From: Adiantum capillus-veneris
Lineage: Eukaryota; Streptophyta; Polypodiopsida; Polypodiales; Pteridaceae
Length of the DNA stretch: 64,000 nucleotides
Reading direction: 5' to 3'
Assembly (NCBI GenBank): GCA_014529385.2
Contig: CM043968.1
Location: 129,121,018-129,185,017, forward strand
Of the stretch, positions 11,401-22,900 are shown piece by piece. The notes beneath the pieces are model-generated. The model ran no database searches. It was not told the DNA's origin and saw only the letters and a list, made by a program, of their open reading frames with translations. Positions within the stretch are counted from its first letter, which is position 1. Every line of letters starts with the position of its first letter. The position numbers were made by a program, and so were the translations under genes.

Positions 11401-12905
11401 CTCACCACTTGAATGCGGTCAGACACCACGTGAAAGTGGTTTTTATACTTGTAAGTGTTGTGTCCACTGCTTCTGTGGTGTGACAACACTTGTAAGTGTT
11501 TACTAACAAAATGTGTTCAAACTCCACTAATATGGTTTTGGTTACCATCATAAGGTGGTAGGCACCATTCGTGCAGCAGTAGTAAAAAGTCTATGGCACT
11601 ACTATAACTATTGCACCATGACTAAAAGCTGCTACATCACTTGGAAAAAGTGAGCTGCACCACCAAAAACGTTTGCACCTGTAACACCCCTATGAGTTTG
11701 TAAAACACGTCTGTTAGCATTGGGTAAACAAGACTTTTTAGTGGGTGAACACCACTTTGTAGGGTTTACGGTGAAGCGTTGGTGCATTTCTAGTAAAAAC
11801 TGTTTCTTAAACATTAAAACCTGCTGCAAAACATTAAAAACTGGTTCAAAGACACTAAAAAGTGGTGTGGAAACACAAGTAAAAGTGCTTCAAAAACATT
11901 TAGAACTATTGATCAAATTTTAGAAGTGGCTCAGATTCAATTAGAGACCAGTATAGTAATGTTTCACCACTTTTTAATGTTGCAGCACCACTAGAAAGTG
12001 GTGCAAAACACCAAAACAAGCTGTAGAACTAATAAAAAGAAGTATAGAAACATAATGTTATGGCAGTAATGAGTTGTAGCACCAATAAAAAGTGGTATAG
12101 AAACATAATGTTGTAGCAGGAATATGAGTTGTAGCACCAAGAAAAAGTGCTAAAAAAATATATCAATTACCTGAGGCTCCTCAAGAAGGTGGATTGGATG
12201 CTTTACATATGAACATCTAGCTAGTCTCTTACTGCAAACATCTTTCTTGTTGGGGGACACCCTCGTCTCATCCATCCAAAATTGAAAGACTATGTCTTTA
12301 ACATTTTGAGTGATGTGAGTTCTCCGTGCATCATCTCTATGACACGCAGATGCAAGGAACGAACCATCGGATTCAATTGACACTATTAAGTGATGTTTGG
12401 CTGAATATAAGTTTCTTTTGTGGATCCCCATAAGCTTGGCAGCTTGCGGTATGCTCATGTCAGTGTTTTGCTCCTTGCTTCCACCATTCACCAACATCAT
12501 CATTGCTGATTTCTTCACAAAAAACTCGTCTGAAGATCTTGGGACCTTCACATGATTCAAAGTGTTGCGGATGTTTCTCAGCATAATTGCTTCCAACTCT
12601 TTGGATTTACTCTGCATAGTAAGGAAGCAAGGATGTTGAAGAAGTTCATCAAAGATTTCCTTCCTACCACTTGCATCCATTCCCACGGTTAAGGTATCAA
12701 AGTGTTGTACCATAGATTGACATATCCTTCGTTTCTTTCTTTCATCCATCTCCCCTGTATTGCTTTCCGTCACAAAGTTGACCGTTGCCTGACGTTGCTT
12801 TCGTTTCTGAGCAGCCCAATATTCCCTCATTAATTTTCTGCGCTGAAGTTGAGCTTCTCTACTCAATGATGATGAGCTGATAGACAGTTCTTCACTGTGC
12901 TCCAT
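8461..12905 (-). pseudogene. Transposase-like gene (DFAENY/SDG/HGKG family), two coding exons, one premature stop
   Basis: Exon 1 is 12905-12171 (245 codons, ATG in CAACAATGGAG). Exon 2 is 10278-8461. The donor CAG|GTAATT at 12171 and acceptor TATATTGCAG at 10279 join in phase 0. Exon 1 has a basic N-terminus and a helix-turn-helix-like stretch (SIPQAAKLMGIHKRNLYSAK). Exon 2 has a Cys-rich patch (CCMCSCPICLHH), then VVDFAENYSF, HFFVSDDKQHD, WVWSDGVASQFK and LGHGKGEHDGAG, about residues 466-595. I infer an RNase H-fold DDE/DDD transposase; similar uncharacterised proteins with these motifs occur in animals and plants. The C-terminus (GDNFVVTSEENN..VVFIYSHL) looks BAH-like. One TAA at 10225-10227, 18 codons into exon 2, breaks it. 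Introns and length suggest a recently dead or single-stop copy. Confidence 0.7.
10279..12170 (-). repeat. Intron of the transposase-like gene, filled with CCACTT/AAGTGG repeats
   Basis: The 1.9-kb intron carries dozens of CCACTTgaAAGTGG-type inverted boxes. There is also a higher-order period near 180 bp: 10690-10860 resembles 10870-11035, and 11101-11240 resembles 11281-11425. No coding sequence with recognisable similarity. The core matches the array at 8031-8266 downstream of the gene, so the repeat belongs to this element rather than to the surrounding DNA. Confidence 0.85.
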
Positions 12906-13045
12906 TGTTGCGGTACTTTCAAAGGATTGCTCTACAAGAAATACAATACAAATCATAACTACACGCTATACTTTTAATTAATACATGGCACTTCTTGCAT
13001 TGATTAGCAAGATACTAACAAAGCATAATAAGTGTTTACATACCT
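12906..13045 (-). other. Probable 5' UTR intron of the transposase-like gene
   Basis: On the minus strand a donor GAG|GTATGT lies at about 13045 and an acceptor TTTCTTGTAG just upstream of the ATG at 12905. This points to a non-coding first exon at about 13046-13070. Confidence 0.5.
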
Positions 13046-13640
13046 CAAGAATCATCAAGTAGAAGAGGAACCTATAGAGATAGAGTTCGTGAGAGAGAGA
13101 GAAAGAGTGCTAAGAGAGAGAGAGATGAGCGCGAGCTCAGACACAAGAGGAGCCATGCTTAGAGAGAGAAAGAGAGAGAGAGGGGGCTGAGCGATACAGA
13201 AAGCTCAGCAAGAGCTCTGTGAGAGAGAGACAGAGAGGAGCTAGATAGAGCTCCAAGAGAGATCTCAGAGACAAAGAAAGCTCAGACAGGTTGAAGCGGG
13301 AAAGAAGCGGCCCAGCGTTCAGCAGTAAATTACATCTAGTATCATTAATTGTGGTACGTTACATTAGGAGACTTAATTGACGTACCTTAGGAGAGTGATA
13401 TTCTTTTTGAGATTTGAAGCACTTTTAAAACACCCACTTTTAAGCGCAAAAAAGCAATGTCCTTGACATTACTTTCCAGGCCACCTATACATGCTTTCAC
13501 CCTAAGAGACTCTCTCTCTCTTTCTCTCGCTCTCTCTCTCTAGAAAATAGGTGTGGTAAAAGCAATTGTAAACTTGGAATAACCATTCGAAAAGTGCACT
13601 TACAAGTAGATTCTTGCCACAGTGTCATAGCGGCCATGAT
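13046..13640. other. GA/CT-rich putative promoter region; no gene seen
   Basis: Broken GA tracts at 13090-13290 and CT tracts at 13507-13542. This is upstream of the minus-strand transposase-like gene and, in the other direction, of the plus-strand pseudogene, so it may be a shared regulatory stretch. I could not identify terminal inverted repeats. Confidence 0.35.
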
Positions 13641-13826
13641 GATTGAAGAATAAATCGTTTTCAGTTGCATTTAATGAACGTCCTAGAATTGGAGGGAGTT
13701 TCCTGTACATGGAATGTATGACTGAAGGAAATAGGACGTATCCTTCCAAACCTGCTGTCTCCTTACTCTCTCACTGTTTGTGGGCTGACCTTAAAGAAAT
13801 CCTCCCTTTCTTGCCCTGTTGCATAA

Positions 13827-16565
13827 ATGGCTTCTTCTTCCACCCTCACAAATGTCCTCCTTAAAAGGCCCTTCTATCATCTACACATTGACTTGGATCC
13901 CCAATATACGCCACTGTGTAAGCGAGGCAAAACTAACATCAAAGTGACACTGATCATGACAGAGAGACTCATATCAGAGGGAGCAAAACACTTAGATATT
14001 TGGACAAAAGGGTCACTCTATCCATTGAATCCCATGACCAATGTTTTCCTTGCATTTTCAAATCCCACTAACTTATTGACCTTTGCAGGTAATGGAGAGA
14101 ATGGATTGCTTGGCTACTGTAAAGCTCTGAACAACAAATCAAAAACTTATAAAGACATGATGAAGCACTAAGAAAATGAGATTCAGAGACTTTCAAACTT
14201 GCATCATGAGGACCAAAAGACTGTAATGCAGCGCACACAAGAATCACAGGTCTTGCGAACAAAGGTACGGTCATTACAAAACAAAGAGACAATGTTAGGC
14301 ACTCGTATGCGAAAGAAGAAACTACGGAATCTTGAAACGTTGAAGGTAGGCTTTGGCAGCCTTAAGAAAAGAATCCAAGCATTGAGGTGAGCATTGTAAA
14401 TTGTTTAATTAATTTAAACTAATCTAAGTTTTTGTTTATGTTAGTTATGCTTTCTTTGTAGAGATTCCATCTATCCAGACAAAGAAAACATAGACCCGAA
14501 GGCCAATGCAGGAAAGCAGTTAAAGCCATTGATAACTAATGGTCTTGCAAAGGATATAATGCATGACAAAAAGTTTAAGGTTTTACAACGGAATGTCATT
14601 GAAAGATTCATTTTAAAGAATGCAGTGCCTACCAAGAATGCTTGGCAGTGCCTACCAAGCATACACAGGGTACATTGGACTCCCTTGGAGCTAGTAAAAG
14701 AGGTTACTCAGCTATTCAATAGTCTATCTCTTCCATGTTTGTGAAGAAGGGAATAAAGTCTAAGCTTTTACCAACAACTGCAGACTACAACTCAATAATG
14801 AACAGACAGACTTCATTGGATGTCCATTTCATATTCAAGATATTTATAGCTCACAGGGAACTACTGTCATTTATGATGAGTACAACAATATATTCATGGA
14901 CCTCACTTTGTTGCAAACTAAAATGGTAGAGTTCTACAATATCACATTCACAAAGACAGGTGGCGTTCTACATTTTGTTTTGAAGCTACATGAGTGGGAG
15001 ATTCTTAAAGAGAAGAAGTTAGAGCGAGTTACAATCACATTAATGAATAGGGATCTTTCCAAATGTCCCATTGATGACCCTTCATACTTCAGTGTTCAAT
15101 CAGAAACAAACATATGGTGGCTTGGTGCATTTTAGGTAATCTAGTTATCTCCAATTTTGCAGCTCTAGCAAACCATCTATTGTACCTAAATTTTAGATTT
15201 ATTTTTCGTATCTCATAAGGATTAATATTGCAGGTAAAGAAAGAAGACCATGACATTTTACTTTGGGTGTTCCATCAAACCCCTATTCCAGATATCATTG
15301 ATAGGCAAATGAATCGAGGAGAGGTATTGACTGTAGATGGGAGAGGAGACTTTCAAGTTCAATGGCATCTTGCAGGTGACCTCAAAACACTGAAGTGTAT
15401 GTATACTTATGGAATAGGTGCCATGGCAAAGTCTCCATGCTTGTATTGCATGGAGCCTGCAAAAGTGATGGACCCAAAGTGGTGTCAAAAGGCTCCTACT
15501 CATCACAATCAAGACTCTAATTTTCGACCAGTTCTGGATATACCACTTGCTAATGTCCATATTTGTATAATGCATGGTCGCTGCCGAATTTTAGAGAAGT
15601 TGGTATATTTGTACATTGGGTTTGCTTGGAAAATCAAAAAGTCATCTGAACGACAAGTCACTCTAGAGACTTTGGAACTAGTTTTGTAAGAAATTGGTAT
15701 ACATGGGGGCAATGTGAAAATACAGCGGGATGAAAAAAGGTCAACCAATGAGAAAGATGTACCCTGCAAACCAGCCATAGGTGGGGTCAAGGCACGCCAT
15801 TTTCTATCTAAACCTCAAGGTATGAAAGATGTGAAGCTAACAAAGTGAGGGAGAGTATATTCACTCTACCTACGTTAGCAAAGTTGAATATATGCACTGG
15901 AAAAAACTTCATTTAGCAGTGAAAGACCAAGAGCCAATAACTCGCAATGCAAAGGGTGATGTGTGGCGTTCCATTGACACATTATTTCAAATTTGTGAGA
16001 ATGATGATTGGTCGCAGGATACTCTCAGCAAGTTTAAACAGAACCTTCAGCTACTGAAAAAATCCTTCAAGACAGGATGGACTTACACTCAAATCACTCA
16101 TTACATGGTAAATTCAAAGCACCTCAGATAGTCTTAGTACTAAGTTTGTGTTTAAATTTCTAAATAAATTTCTTGTTTTACAGCACATTCATCCAAAAGT
16201 ATGGGAATCCAGGTATATGGAACACCCAGGGTCTGGAGAAGTCTCATTACATGGCTAGAAATGCCTACTTTAGAGACACACAGCATGGAAGCTCTCGAAA
16301 TAAGGCAAATAGTCTGAAGGAGTTATTTCAGTGGTTTTATCGTAGAATCATTCATCGCATGCACCAAAAGCAAGTATTGGCCTCTTCAGCAACCATATAG
16401 GCAATCAGACATTTGCAACTTCAGAAAGGAAAGCGAGCAGACGCGTTCAACAACTCAAGTGCTCTTGAAAGTCAAATCAGGTGGAGGGAGACAATGCAAT
16501 ATGCCAATCATCGGTGGAGCAACAGAGAGAGTTTAGATGATCGGATGTACCACAAATGCCTGTAG
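13827..16565 (+). pseudogene. Second transposase-like gene, multi-exon, several stops
   Basis: From an ATG at 13827 the frame gives a globular part, then a coiled coil (about 14110-14388) broken by TAA at 14169. Introns with GT..AG ends fit at 14388-14460, 15133-15234 and 16109-16183. Later exons read VTITLMNRDLSKCP, then GDLKTLKCMYTYGIGAMAKS, PCLYCM, HICIMHGRCRILEKLV, GGNVKI, WNTQGLEKSHYMARNAYF and QHGSSRNKANSLKELFQWFY. This matches the layout of uncharacterised transposase-like proteins of non-seed plants (a CxxC patch, an HxxxR..E region and a W..QG.EKSHY block). That family link is recalled, not searched. Stops at 14169, 14720 (TAG), 15687 and about 15846, plus a frameshift near 14870, make it a pseudogene. 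Confidence 0.6.
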
Positions 16566-16594
16566 AATTAAAATCAATATGTACCACAACTATT

Positions 16595-17825
16595 TCAACA
16601 TTTTGATGATTTCCAAATATCATTTGGAACCTCGCCCTTGTATCTGATCATTAAATGTTTTCCATACTCTAAGAGTTCAGTAGGGTTTTCTTTCCCTAAA
16701 GATAATTCCATTGTTGTGTATGTGTAGTAATATGCTGCATGGCCCCCAGTATATCCTGGCAAGTAATCAAAACATTCTCTCCCAAAAACCTTGTCGACGA
16801 GGATAACTTTGTCAGCATTTTGTGGTAGCATTGGACCACCTAAGAAGCGAGATAATGTCTTGAAAGCATAGGTTGCATTATTCCCCTCTTGTGACATTCC
16901 GTTGTGGAAGATTAGGATGGGTGCCTCACATAAACTAGTAAGACATTTTCCTAGAGCTGCATCCCTACCACGGAACTGTCTTCTTCGACGACAAAGAAAG
17001 TCGTCCTTTTCAGCAATCCATGACTATAAACAAAAGAAGTGTTTGTGTATGTGTGTGAGAGAGAGAAAGAGATGTGGGGGGAGGGGGGGGGGGGAAGGAT
17101 TTTATACCATGAAACTCTCATCTTGCAAAAAAAGCTCATCCTTCCATAGGTTGACTGATCCGGTTGACTCCTGGGCTGGTCGCTTAAACCAATCCTCCAT
17201 ATCCTGTTTACTAGTTGATGGCTTAATTTATTTTGAATAGTTTGAAATGTGGCTTCATCAGGAAGGATTTCTTTATACTTTTCTGCCTTTTCAAAGCAGA
17301 GTTTAAGGCAGTCCAGTGGGTTACTGAAGATCTCCATTGCCTCGTCATCACTACTGTCATCTGAAACAAATCCATTCCTCTCCTTGTGATACTTGGAGAT
17401 GGTGGCCAGTGCAATGTCCTCCCGCAAACAAAAAATACTTTGTATATCATGAACGAAAATGTATGACCTTTCTTCAAATTTAAACTCTAGCACTCTTGGT
17501 AGCATTAAGGTGGCTTGCCGCTCATTGAAACCTGACACATCTAGAGGTAGCTTGATATCTGAGGTTTTCACTGAGAGAAGATTGCTTCGTTTACCTCTTT
17601 TGCTTCTTCTTCAAGGTCAATGGACTCCTCTATCTCCGTCACTTCAATATATTCCTCATTATTTTTCTCTTTTTCATCTGCTGGTAAATGGTGTTCCTCC
17701 ATGACCTCCTTAGGATCTTTCATAAGACTTGTAAATAATCCATTTAAAAATGTTACAAATCCAAAGGATTCTTGAATCAGCTTGCACTCCTGTTCATGTA
17801 AGCTGTACCAATGGGGCCTATACAT
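16595..17825 (-). pseudogene. Unknown multi-exon gene, probably decayed
   Basis: I do not recognise the protein. Three parts in minus-strand order: 17825-17568 (85 codons, acidic Glu-rich end), 17571-17100 (starts at a GTG; contains a DDSSDDE acidic run), and 17027-16595, beginning after an acceptor TTTGTTTATAG. The last part reads from SWIAEKDDFLC through RFLGGPMLPQNADKVILVD and GYTGGHAAYYYTYT to a stop at 16595. An intron of about 85 bp with a (G)n-rich stretch (17083-17094) fits between the last two. The first junction (TGA at 17568-17570) and a change of frame near 17215-17235 do not fit simple splicing, so it may be broken. It lies tail to tail with the plus-strand transposase-like pseudogene. 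Confidence 0.45.
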
Positions 17826-17936
17826 AAGAGGCAGCTGATTACACTTCTTGTAAGACTATCTTTTAGGATCACAGTCTTTCAAATGGACTACCACCATTTC
17901 ACCAACATTAACCCTACCCTTAAAAGCCATACAAGT

Positions 17937-18296
17937 GGATCACGGCACGTAGAGTGTATAAACCAAAATCCGCAGAGCTACTGGCGTGTCGTGATCCACT
18001 TAATGGGCTTTCATATAATCGAATAGCTACCAAAACATCAAAGAATATTATTCTTCAAAAAAAACATTAGTACAATTTCAAAAGAGGATCCGCGCACGGA
18101 GTATGTAAACGAATGTCCACAACACTACTAGCGTGCCATGATCCACTTAATGGGCTTCCATACAATGGAATACCTACCAAAACATCAAAGGATATTATTC
18201 TTAAAAAAAAAATGTTTGCACTTTCAAAAGAGGATCACGGCATGTGGAGTATGTAAACAAACGTCCATAACATTACTGGCACGCCGTGATCCAATA
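17937..18296. repeat. Minisatellite of three ~147-bp units with inverted GGATCACGGCA arms
   Basis: Units begin near 17937, 18087 and 18232. Each starts with GGATCACGGCACGT-like sequence and ends about 55 bp later with the complement (GCGTGCCGTGATCC), so each can fold into a hairpin. The spacers (ACTTAATGGGCTTCCATA..AAAACATCAAAGAATATTATTCTT) are also conserved. Confidence 0.85.
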
Positions 18297-18488
18297 TTGC
18301 TTGGTGAATTGTTAAATAGTATTTTACATTTTGAACCACAATGCATAGACACAACTAAACTATGGACCAAATGAAAGTGAAGAGATTGACTTTACCTTTG
18401 CCAGGACTAGACATTGCTCTTGGAGTAGAGATTCAAAACTGGGAATGTTGTTTTGGGTCTTCAAGATTCTGATTCCTGCACCTTGAAG

Positions 18489-18713
18489 GAGGCAGAGGCC
18501 TTCTTAAGTCTCTGTCTCTCTCTCTAGCCTCTATCTCTCTCTCAAGGTCTGTATTTAGCTTCACCAATATGATTTCTATTCTCCCCTTGATCTGTCTTGT
18601 CACCACACACAGAGGCCTTCTTAAGTCTCTCTCTCTCTCTCTCTCTCTCGGTCTGTATTTAGCTTCACCAATATGATTTCTATTCTCCCCTTGATCTCTC
18701 CTGTCACCACACG
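18489..18713. repeat. Tandem duplication, about 120-bp unit, with CT tracts
   Basis: Both copies carry AGAGGCCTTCTTAAGTCTCT, then CT repeats, GGTCTGTATTTAGCTTCACC, and end in CTTGTCACCACAC. They differ mainly in CT length. Confidence 0.9.
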
Positions 18714-18720
18714 AGTTATT

Positions 18721-18723
18721 TTC

Positions 18724-18791
<68 letters not shown>

Positions 18792-18972
18792 CCCCCTTTT
18801 CATGCAATAATAGACATTACCGTTAGTGTTTTTAACGAAGCAAGTCGAATATTATTGTACACGTGTTACAAGGACATGCATTAAATGGGTGGTACGACCA
18901 CAATAAGTACTATTTAACAACCCAAAAATACGTGTACTATTTATGGTAACAAATGCACACTTGAATTCATGA

Positions 18973-19039
<67 letters not shown>

Positions 19040-19102
19040 TAGATGACCTCTGAGAGAGAGAGAGAGAGAGAGAGACCTGACAAAAGAGACTACCTTTGCG
19101 CG

Positions 19103-19182
<80 letters not shown>

Positions 19183-19282
19183 ACCGCCGAAACAACCTCT
19201 GCAACCAAGGCACAAAGCTCCTTCAAGCGTTTTCTTCCAATTTAATTCCACTAAGAGAGATATTTCCAAAGTGTTTGTTGAA

Positions 19283-19373
<91 letters not shown>

Positions 19374-19376
19374 GGG
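18721..19376. repeat. Cluster of (CT)n/(GA)n tracts and poly-G
   Basis: (CT)n 18721-18799; (GA)n 18976-19035, 19052-19075, 19106-19180 and 19287-19363, the last ending in 14 G. Long Arg-Glu or Ser-Leu reading frames here are artefacts of the repeat. No gene between the tracts. Confidence 0.95.
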
Positions 19377-19568
19377 TAGGGGGTAAAGTCTCAGAAAATA
19401 CAAAACAACATTTCTCACCAGCCCACCTTGGAGTAAATAACAAAGCACTGAAACCAATGTCTAAAACTAGAGTGGGAGGGTAAGACGGATAGTTAGGGTA
19501 TCCATATGGGCGCATACCATTGTAGCCATGTGGAAGAGGTGGTGGGGAAAACACCAAATGACAATTAA

Positions 19569-19886
<318 letters not shown>

Positions 19887-19918
19887 TTTTATTATCGTCC
19901 TCGGAGGTCAAATATGAC

Positions 19919-22900
19919 CTATGGGACCAAAGTTACATGTGATGTAGTATGTGTATGGCTGATGAGTGACTCTCGATGTTCCAAAATTGTAGTGATGAGA
20001 GTCGCAATGGAGAGCCCACACTTTGGCTGGGAGAGGAAAATGTGAGAGAAGCAAGTTCGGATGTGATCAAAAGCTGAGCACTCCAGTAGTGTGTGGTACT
20101 CAGACTCTCGAACTTGCAGTGAGCATAATGTGCACAATCGATTTGACTCTTCTCCATTGCCCCAACGCCCTATCTCGCATCGAAGGAAATGGGAGCTAAG
20201 CCGAATTGCTGCGATAGTGCGTATCGCGGACAAGGGAATAGGCTCAAGCATGTAAGTGTGAGTACGGTTTCCTCTCTCAGCGAAGAACATGGTTTTGTAG
20301 TTGGGGGCAATATAGGTGGTGTAATGTATGAAGCGTGACCCACCGGATTTCTCCCAAGCCGTAATACATTGGCGTTGTAGAAAAGCTTCATTCACTTGAG
20401 AGTCAATTGAAGCATCATGTAGCAAGTGTAATGCATCCCATCTCCCAAACCACTTCTTTATGTCTTGCATCCATCCCGTGCTCAAGATCTTGCTTTTATG
20501 CGTCTTTTGAACTTTTTTGCTTGCTTCCCATGCAATTGTAGGAAGTCGATGTGAGGGGTTTTGACGCATCTTTATCATGTACTCCACAACCCTTTCCATG
20601 CCCATAACCTCATTTGGAAGAGATCCCGACTCAAGAAGTAGGAGCATATATGGTGTTTGTGTCTTAACTTGGAGAAAGTTTGTAAGAAAACGCTTTTGGA
20701 CATTCTCAAACGCTTTCCAAGTAGACTTTGAGATGCTCCCGCCCCACACTTCAACTCCATAAAGAAGAACCGGTGTCACCAATGCATCAAAAAGATACTT
20801 CTTGAGAATCCAACACTTGATGTTTCCCGCATTACACATGTTCTCAAATGCATAATATGCTCTCTTTCCCGCTTCCAAACGACGCATAGCACATTCATGC
20901 CACTTGTGATTGGATGGAACCTCAAGGCCAAGGTACTTAAAGCTCTCAACAACTTCAAGTGTCTCGTTGTTGTACACAATGCATGGCTTCTCCTTATGGT
21001 TGGTTTTCACAAGCATAACCTTTGTTTTGGATTCATTTACAATCAGCCCACTATGCAAGCAAAAGTTCTCAAGGACAACCATAAGCTTTTGTGCATCTTC
21101 TAAAGTGTGTGCTAGAAGCACTACATCATCCGCATACAACAAAAGCATGATTACCGCATTGCAAATAGTGACCTCTTCAATGCCTTCTTCTTGTATAAAG
21201 TCAAGTACCATTTGTTCCAATTGATGGATGCATAGACCAAAGAGAGTTGGTGACAATGGACATCCTTGTTTAACCCCAATAGTGCTTACAAAAATTTCTG
21301 AAATTTCTCTTCCCCTGCGCAATTGACAAATCACCTTCTCATAGATTCGAGAAACCGCAAGCATAAACTCACTTGGCACGTGGAGTTCTTCCATCCTTCT
21401 CCACAAATTGTTACGTGGAATCATATCAAAGGCTTTCTTAAAGTCCACAAAACAACAATACAATCGCTTGCCTTTCAACCGACTTTCCTCCATGAGAACA
21501 CGAAGAGTGACAAGATGATCAATGGTGCTATGGCATCGATGAAAACCCGCTTGTCCCTTTGCACTCTTGTCATTCTCTTCAGCCCAATCACTCAATTTCA
21601 TCTCCATTATGCACCCAAACAACTTTGCCATAAGAGACCCAATCATTATAGTCCGGTAATTGCTTACATTCTTTACATCCCCTCCTTTATGCAAAGGCTT
21701 AACCCAATTAGTACTCCAATCATAAGGCATACCATGTTGAAGTGCAAGGTTGAACATATCACACATCCACTCATGGGTAAAATCTCCCATCCATTTGATC
21801 ATCTCTGGCTTGATACCTTGAAGATCTCCCGCTCTGCGAGTGGCCAACTTTTCAAGCCCACCGCATACATCCTCAATAGTAAAAAAAGACGGCATACATG
21901 GGAGTGAACCATAAAATGGCATTTTTTCAGTATTTGCTTGCTCATATAATTGCCTACAATGTGTGTACATATCCACTAAACTCAAGTTACCAAAATTCTC
22001 AACCCGCTTGCCTCTCAAGTTTCTCCAAAATCTTCCACATGCATGTGCCTTTTCTTGGACTTGAAATTCTTGTTGCTTTACTTCCCATCTTCTTCTCTTC
22101 TTTTGAATCAATGCCTTGTATGTATGCAAATGACTTTGATAGTTGTCTTTGTCCATAGTTGCATCAAGATTTATCAAGGACTTTCGAGCATCTTGACATT
22201 CTTTATCAAACCACCTTTTGCGTGATCTATCTTTGTTGATACCATGGAGATGCTTTATGGCAAAGCATTCTTCCGCACAAGAACAAATAGCTTTCTTGAA
22301 AGCTTCCCATTTAGTTTCCAATGGTGCATCACATTGAAGCTTTGTCATCCATAATTTTTGCTCAACCATTTCAATGTACATTGGTGCCTGTTTGAAATCC
22401 ATACATAGTGATAACTTCTCTTTCCTTTGGCTGATATTATCATGCTTAGTTGCTTCTCCACATGAAAGGTCAATACATAAGGTGCGATGGTCGGATTCCG
22501 GGGTCCATTGACCAAACATAAAACTCTTTATGCGATACATGATGGCTTCAGAGAGTAGCATATAGTCAATCACACTATCCCCATTATGTCTCCTACATGT
22601 AAATCCATTGGTTCCACTCCACAAAGATACACCATTGGCAATGAGCATACCCGTGCTATTACACATGTGTAAAAGTAACTTTCCATAGTGATCCGGCTCT
22701 TTCTCATCCATTGAAGTACGATCATACAAGTGAACTTCCTCCAACTCCCTTGAAATGTATGGCATATCAAATTGTTGAGTATCATGTTGCAATGTTTTTG
22801 TGCGAGCATTCATATCCCCAAATACAATAACATCACCTTCACCTTTGAAATAAGCAATGTCCTCTTCCAAATCAGAAAATGGTTGATCTCTATCCATGCA

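Noticed and set aside
10690-11430. CRISPR-like array of CCACTT repeats
   Set aside because: Repeats are palindromic boxes with irregular spacing inside a eukaryotic intron; no constant repeat-spacer pattern and no cas genes.
21323-21907. 194-codon plus-strand frame
   Set aside because: Antisense to LINE ORF2; no motif of its own.
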